DNA from: Escarpia spicata
Lineage: Eukaryota > Annelida > Polychaeta > Sabellida > Siboglinidae
Assembly (NCBI GenBank): GCA_963995525.1
Contig: OZ023209.1
Location: 36,263,679 to 36,327,678 of the forward strand
Length of the DNA: 64,000 nt
Direction of reading: 5' to 3'
Shown here: piece by piece, positions 57,670 to 64,000 of the stretch
Layout: every line of letters starts with the position of its first letter
Numbering within the stretch: position 1 is the stretch's first letter
Notes under the pieces: model-generated
Told to the model about the DNA's origin: nothing
Database searches by the model: none
The model's input: only the letters and a program-made list of their open reading frames with translations
Program-made: the position numbers and the translations under genes

Positions 57670-58040
57670 CATTGTCCACATCACCATCAGATACCGTTCG
57701 TAATCTATATATTGTCTTTGACTGTGACTTCAGTTTTCACCAGTACATTTCTCAACTATGGACATTTTTTTCTACAATAATAAGGTATATACAAGCTCTC
57801 GAATTCGGTGTCATTTTCATTATGTACAGTAAAAACAATATCAGTAACTTTAATATGTAGTCGCCTTGCCCATTGAAATTCACTGCTAAACAATATTGCC
57901 AAATGGGACTGATCTAAACTCCAACGTGTACAACGTTGTTTTGGGCGCGGTAAATAGTATATAGTGGGCTTGACAGTCCCGAAATCAGCCAAATTGAACA
58001 CAATGACGTCAAATTTCCTATCTTTTAGCATTGCTAATGT
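57670..58040 (+). pseudogene. Scrap of the 62.9-kb LINE family
   Basis: SPSDTVRNLYIVFDCDFSFH matches SPSDTVRNLGVIFDNDFSFK of the minus-strand LINE at 63.7 kb. Further on, 57840-57955 matches the inverse of 63460-63541 around acacgttggagtttag. Same orientation throughout; heavily decayed. Confidence 0.75.
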
Positions 58041-58099
58041 TTGCTGATTTGGCAAACGTCTGACGAGCTACCCACTATTGGCGTCATTGTAGCTGCGGT

Positions 58100-58700
58100 A
58101 AAATTAGCCAATCAGCGACAGTATTTTGAAAATGCCCGGATGTGATAAAAATGGCGGGAGATTAAACAAGTTTGAGTAGGCTGCGTTGTTGCGTGCGTAG
58201 TAGTTGTTGTTGTTGTTGACATGGTATGTGATAACGTCATCAGCGATGGCCCCGCGCGATTCTAGAAGTTTCGGTGGGAGCTCAAGGCCGAGGGGGCCCC
58301 CTTAGTTGTTGGCGTGAGCGGTAGATAGACCTGGCTGTGTGGGGGTCCATGGACCCCCAACATCACGACGCCACTCCGCGGATGGTGGTTATGCTGGAGC
58401 ATGTAAGCTGACCAATCAGCCACGAGTATTTAGAAAATGCCCGGATGTTATTAAAATGGCGGGAGATTGAAAGCTGGAGCAGGCAAAAATTACTAATCAG
58501 CGACGAATATTTAGAAAGGTCGCCCTGTTTCGGTGGGAAAGTTCGAGACGGCCTTAGTTGTTGTCATGGAGCAAGTAAAATTGACCAGTCAACGACTGGC
58601 CCCGTTTCTAGAAGTTTCAGTGGGAAAAGTCGAGGGATGCAGCTGGAGCGGGTAAAACTGCGCCACCTAGCGGTGTCGTGGGTGTTTGTATTGTGAGGCT
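58100..58700. repeat. Degenerate ~100-bp tandem repeats
   Basis: The words aatcagcgac/aatcagccac, atgcccggatgt, aaaatggcgggagatt and tctagaagtttc-ggtggga recur at roughly 58110, 58410, 58490 and 58590. CpG-richer than the surroundings. No ORF. Confidence 0.75.
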
Positions 58701-58979
58701 GACGTTTTGGAGTGGCGCCGCCTATCAGTTTTGTTGGGTTAAGATTCGGAGGCTTTGCGAACGGGGGCCGAGGGATTTGATTGAGGTTGTTGATATCGCC
58801 GCGTAGCGGTGATGTTCCTAGTTCCTAGTTGGGATGTGGTGTTTATTTTGTGAGGCTGACGTTTATGGTGGCATCACCTATCGGCGTTGGTCGTTTGAGA
58901 TTCCGACGACGTTTGGCGAAGAGACCGAGCGGCTTGATGGGCGGAGCCGACGGTAGAATGATGTGTCGTGATAAGGCGC

Positions 58980-59345
58980 GATGAATGAGATGTTTAGTTA
59001 TTCAACGAATCGTTATTTATCCGAGCTGGTGTATGTGGGAGCTGGAACAGGCATAGGGCGGTGTTATAGTGTAATCCGTATGCGTTTTGATAGCCGTGTG
59101 AAGGACGTTAATAACGAAACAAGACATTTTAACTGGTTTTTGGTCACGTCGTCTTTGCGTAGACGAACTGACATGTATCGGTACAAATGCGAAGCACGGG
59201 TAAACGCCGGGAATAACTGTGATGCTTTTAGAGGTGGTCGATCCGACGTAAACGAACTGACATGTATTGGTGCAAATTAAGCGAAGCGCGGGTAAACACC
59301 GGGAGTAACTATGACGCTCTTAGAGGAGGCCGATCCGACGTAGAG
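58980..59345. repeat. 89-bp tandem duplication
   Basis: ctgacatgtatcggtacaaa (59168) and ctgacatgtattggtgcaaa (59257) begin two 89-bp copies, both ending in cgatccgacgta. The 99-residue frame at 58981-59280 spans the first copy and has no motif; I do not call it a gene. Confidence 0.8.
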
Positions 59346-59498
59346 GATGTATTGATCCTAAATAAATACGTATAGGCGTCGATCGACCGGTACTGTTCGC
59401 TTGTTACTACAAGGTCGCGCAAAGTCCTTCTTCGACAGTAATTTGTATGCTTATTAATCGTGAATAAAACGTTCAGAAACTATATTCCTACTTGTTAT

Positions 59499-62165
59499 CA
59501 ATCAATCATTCAATCAACCAATCAATCAATCAATTCATTTTATTGTCCTAGGAAGGATATTTGTCTTTCAGCTCATGATATCATAAATCTCATAAAAATA
59601 TAATGTGAAAGACATACATACAGGTATGTAAAGTATAAATATAATCAAAACATTTATCAATATCACTGGTTCACCAATCTGATTGCCGTAAGCACAAAGC
59701 TCTTGTTGTACCGAACTTTCTTGCATTTTAAGCACTGATACCGATGGAAGAATATCAAAGTAAGAGTGGAGCGGGTGGTCCGAGTCAGCAGCGACAACAT
59801 GAACTGTTTGCAAAGTTGCACTGTCAATCAGTTAGGACAGCACTGGAGTAGGTTAACTAATGATCTTGGCGGCAGTATGTGAGATTTTTAGAAGTCTGTT
59901 TCGGTTGCTCACCGAAAGAGTAGGGTCATAAAAAATATTGCAATAAGTTAAGAGAGGCTTATACTGCGGTAGAGAAGGAGAAAAAGCTTTGGGTCAACGT
60001 TGAAAGCGCGCAACCTGCGAAGAACGTGCAGTCGCTGCTGAGACTTCTTTTGCACGGCAGTAGCGTGCTCTGTGAAGTACAACGTTTTATCCAACACAAC
60101 ACAAAGGTACCTGCATGAATCGACCTGTTCCACATGCTCATTAATGACAATGCGACTAACGGCAGCAGTACAACGGAAATGAATGCACATTACTTTCGTT
60201 TTGGAGACGTTAAGATGCAGAAAGTTGGCACTGCACCAACTAGAGATATGTACCACTGAAGACATATATGTTTGGTATGAAGCTGAATCACTCAAAAGAG
60301 AAAGAATGGCTGCATCGTCAGAAAACCTCATAAACATGGTAGGTGGATCAACATACCGACAATCGTTACTGTACAAAATGTACAAAAATGGACTGAGAAC
60401 ACAGCCCTGAGGCGCACCTAAGATGCTAACCAACACTGGTAACTTTATGTCACCCACTCGAACACACTGTGGGCGATTGCTCAGGAAATTGAAAACCCAG
60501 CGGACAAGTGCAGCAGGAACTTCCGTTTCTGTAATTTATTAATCATGACATGTCTCTGTGTTGTATTAAATGCTGAACTGAAATCAATGAATAAGATTCT
60601 AGCATAATTATCAGCTATTTCCAAGTGCTTTAACAGTTTTTGAAGAAGGCAGGATACTGCATAGTCAGTCCTCTTCTGAAACGGTAAGCGAACTGGTATG
60701 GGTCAAGTTGAGATTGAACACGAGGAAGAAGGTAGGACAGATAAATCTTTCAAAACATGTCATGATGCGGGGCGTACGGACTACAGGTCTCGAATGGTTT
60801 GGCTCTGACTGAGAAGACATTTTTGGGACAGGTACTACTGTAGACGTTTTCCAGATGGTAGGAATGACATGTTTATCCACATGAAGTTGAAACAGGGGCT
60901 GCAGTGTGGGACCTAACTCAACTTCACACTCTTTAAGTAAGCGGCCTGGAATACCGTCTGGGTCAGGGGATCTATTTGACTTTGACTTTTTAAGTAAACT
61001 TGTGATATCAACTGTACACATTTCAATATCACCGGGGTGTGGCAAAGGGCCAGAAACTAGAAGCAACTCACACTCAGTGGAAAAATCTTGGCTGTCAAAT
61101 CTGTTATAACACAAGTTCAAGTCTGAGGTAAATTATAACGGATCAGTTATGGAAGGAACAGACAATCTGTCTGAACGACCTGTCATTTTTTTAAAGTGTT
61201 CAACAGCCTGTTTTGTGTTTATACAGCTGAACTCACGTTCAACCTTTCACGATACCTTTGTTTTGTCTGTGTGCGTTCATTGTCTGTGTGCGTTCATTGT
61301 TTGTATGTCCATTGTGAGGTATTCTAGTTGTTTTTGCTTTAGTGTATTTTTATGTAAAACGTTATTCAATGCTTTGAGTTGGGATAAACAGTCGCTCTTT
61401 TCTTCGGAATAGCAGCGTCCCTACAAAAGGTAATTTAATCAGTAATGACAGAAACGTGATCGATTAATTCCTCGGAATCGGGTGCGAATACATCCCAGTC
61501 TGTGAAAGCCAGACATCCCTGGAGCTGCGTGGTGGTATCCTGAGTCCACTGTCGAACTTGGATCTTTGGCCGACTTGACTGTCTTCAACACCATATTGAT
61601 GAAACGACTGCAAAACAGTATCCAAAGTACAAATGTTACAGGCACCCTGTGCGTCCGCACTCGGTGGAACGTAAACACAATAGAGGACGATGTTGGAGAA
61701 TTCACGGGGTAAGTAAAAAGGCGGTCTGACAGTATCAACAGTTCCAAGTTGGATGTACACAGTGAGGTGTGTAACTTTACATTAGTACACCACTGAGAGT
61801 TTATGTAGAAGCACAAACCCCCTCCCTTCGTCTTGCCCGACTACTTGGTCCTGTCAAAACGATACACAATAAAGCCATCAAGTCTGATATCATCATCTGG
61901 CAGGATGGAATCCAGCCAGGTCTCGCAGAAAGCCATCACACAGGCCTCTCCATACACATTGTCATAACTGCAGTTTGTAGTTCGGCTATTTTGTTGCTCA
62001 GAGACTGCACATTTGCAAACACTAAAATGGGAGGGGGTCTTGTTGGCCGTCTACGCAATCTTTTTTTACACCACCACGTCTGCCTCGTTTACGTTGTTTG
62101 AGAGTGTCCTGTGTGACGCCGAGAGCAGGCACCAGGAGCCGTGAAGAAGACGGAGGCGAAGGTAC
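59499..62165 (-). pseudogene. Decayed LINE ORF2, related to 38.2-40.9 kb
   Basis: Minus-strand order: basic leader KKRLRRRPTRPPP, VQSLSNKIAELQ, KGGGLCFYINSQWCTN, NIVLYCVYVPPSADAQGA, KSNRSPDPDGIPGRLLKE, APQGCVLSPFLYILYSNDC, MRFSDDAAILSLLSD (the active-site Tyr/Phe-Ala-Asp-Asp reads FSDD), LHLNVSKTKVMCIHF and SQQRLHVLRRLRAFN. At least five frame breaks. The 3' end is a TGAT/ATTG repeat tail (59499-59555). Confidence 0.82.
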
Positions 62166-62944
62166 TAATTTAGCTTACTACACCGTCCTTAAAATACATA
62201 AAACATAGCGAAAAACAACAGCTGGACAGGCACAGTCGGGACTTTTACTTTTCGCGAAGTACACTTCGGACTTAGTCGTTTATCGCGCGAGTAGGACACA
62301 GCAGAATTTTTCTGACATTTTGTTGTTTGTTTGTTGTAATACGCGAACAAAGAAGTCGAACACCAACACCATGTCACGTTTTCATCTATTTATTACATCG
62401 AAAAAACGTAGTACATAAAAATACGATCTCTTATCTCCTAAAGGCTCGGCTCGTCGCTTTCAGCCAGTCGAATATAGGACAGTCGTTGTCTAAAAAGTCC
62501 GGGCCGAACAGGCTCTTGAAAACCTTCAGCGACAGGCTGCGACATCGGTACATCAGGTAAGCGACGCAGTATTGACCGCACACGTTAGATCGGCCGCTCT
62601 GTAGTCTCCGGTCGTTATACATCCAGTCGTCGTCAGTACTGACTTTGAAAAATGTTCTAACTACTGACCTTGAGAAATGTTTAAGTACCAAAAAATTCTA
62701 GCTACCGAACAATTTCTAAGTACCGACTTGTCCGCCCTCGTATGTGTTTTGATAACCGTGGGACTAGAGCACGGGAAAGGTGTGGGCTGTCGCCGCCACC
62801 GGTGTCGTCGGTGTTTGGTAGCCGTCGGAAGGAAGACAGGACGGTATAAAAAGCTAAATGAATAACTAGGAATATACTTTCCAACGTTTTACTCACGATT
62901 TCTAAGCGTACAACATAAGAGATCGAGTTCCTTATACATAATAT
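62166..62944. other. No gene recognised
   Basis: Unique-looking sequence between two minus-strand LINEs. The 82-86 residue frames (62431, 62702) have no motifs. Confidence 0.45.
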
Positions 62945-64000
62945 ATACATAATAATAATAATGACAAACTTCTATAGCGCCTAAATCCCCAGGAATCTGA
63001 GCTCAGAGGCGCAACATACAAAAATCATTGGGCAAAATCGTTAACAGGGACAAGCAAGAGTCGACGTTAGAACTAGGGACCGCCGAAAGTTAGGGTGGGA
63101 ATGCAATTTCAAATAAATAAGTCTAGTTTTTTACGGAAGGTGTTTATAGTCTCAGATGATTTTAAAGCGATAGGGAGTTGATTCCAGATTGTGGGTGCAG
63201 CTACAGAAAAAACACGTTTGCCGATATCAAGCTTGGTTTTCGGAACAAAAAGTCGTTGTGAAACAGATGATCTGAGATTTCTGAGGATATCGGAAAAACG
63301 AAGGAGACTAAACAAATAGGATGGGTGTTGCGTAGAAAGGGTACGATATGTGATGGTGGCTAATTTGAATAGTGTTCGATATGTAACTGGAAGCCAATGC
63401 AACTGTCTAAGTAGGGGCAGAGATGGTGAGAAACGAGGTGCTCTTAGTACTAGACGTCCTAAACAATTACATACACGTTGGAGTTTAGCTAAGTTCTTTT
63501 TAGCAAAAGCGTTTAGGAGTGAGTTGCAGTAGTCAAGGCGACTGTTAATTAGAGATACTGATATTATTTTAGCAGAAGATAAAGACAAATGAGGCCGAAT
63601 TCGGCGGAAATCACGTAGGCCCTATATGGTAGAAACAGGATTTACATACTTGAGAAATGTTCTGCTTAAAGCTGAAATCATTGTCAAAGATAACACCTAG
63701 ATTACGAACAGTATCTGATGGTGATGTATCATTACCAAGCAATTTAACTGGAAAGTAGTTAACAATCTTGTTTCGTTGTTGTTTTGTGCCAATAATAATT
63801 AGATCAGTTTTATCTGGATTTAGTTTCAATTTACTTGCTTCCATCCACTGCAAGATGCCGGTGAGACAGTCATTTAAAGTTGATAGATATGTTTGTGTCA
63901 GTTGGTGAAAGTGATATATACATATGTGTGTCGTCAGCATACAAATGATGATTTTTATTATGATTAGTTATGACTCGACTAAGGGAAGTAGTGTATAAGC
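62945..64000 (-). pseudogene. 3' part of an L2-like LINE, runs off the window
   Basis: Minus strand: LYADDTHMYISLSPTDTN (active site at 63941-63930), MEASKLKLNPDKTDLIIIG, SPSDTVRNLGVIFDNDFSFK, then after a frame break near 63610 SRLDYCNSLLNAFAKKN, QRVCNCLGRLVLRAPRFS, LHWLPVTYRTLFKLATIT, RVFSVAAPTIWNQLP and a stop at 63109. The tail ggatttaggcgctatagaag followed by (ATT)n ends at about 62945. Two frame breaks show inactivity. The 5' part lies beyond 64000. Confidence 0.85.

Overview
The window is nuclear DNA of an animal, most likely a marine invertebrate. The evidence is spliced genes with GT-AG introns, a secreted YWTD/EGF receptor-type gene, several CR1/L2/RTE-like LINE families, a Ty3/Gypsy element of the tRNA-Leu-primed type common in marine invertebrates, and very long dinucleotide repeats. 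I cannot name the species. No bacterial genes, operons, CRISPR arrays, rRNA or tRNA genes were recognised.

Layout. 1-2165: satellite block (degenerate TCTCGT-rich repeats, a 26-bp minisatellite, 31-bp and 42-bp minisatellites, a CA tract). 2846-3331 (-): small C2HC zinc-finger ORF with an NRF1-like palindrome over its start codon. 3993-5890 (-): decayed ORF of a dispersed family. 6774-7891 (-): decayed SGNH-hydrolase ORF. 8757-12850 (-): LINE with two intact overlapping ORFs (PHD ORF1; endonuclease/reverse transcriptase ORF2). 14652-22934 (+): possible three-exon Myb/SANT-like gene remnant; its 6-kb second intron holds a 3.03-kb foldback element (19104-22135) with a palindromic 16-bp minisatellite at its centre. 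23850-28359 (-): complete young Ty3/Gypsy element with 152-bp LTRs and a 5-bp target duplication. 29940-31075 (+), 32400-34320 (+) and 38010-41000 (-): decayed LINEs; the second carries a sevenfold in-frame duplication of a reverse-transcriptase motif. 34943-35265: dyad-symmetric GGTGCAAATCTGCACC array. 42524-43620: three tandem ~380-bp units.

The best host gene is 45169-57280 (+): eight exons with consistent phases encoding a signal peptide, one six-bladed YWTD propeller and two EGF modules (about 369 residues). It has no LDL-receptor class A repeat in the window. Its introns hold a LINE 3' fragment (49090-50206), long GT/TA/CTGT repeats, and another LINE broken by a 319-bp hairpin MITE. Downstream are a LINE scrap (57670-58040), GC-richer tandem repeats (58100-59345), a decayed LINE (59499-62165, -) and the 3' part of a further LINE that runs off the window end (62945-64000, -).

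Most of the window is transposon and repeat DNA. The two autonomous-looking elements are the LINE at 8.7-12.8 kb and the Gypsy element at 23.8-28.4 kb. I found no multi-gene system. The most unusual structures are the foldback element with its palindromic minisatellite core and the sevenfold duplication of the RT motif.
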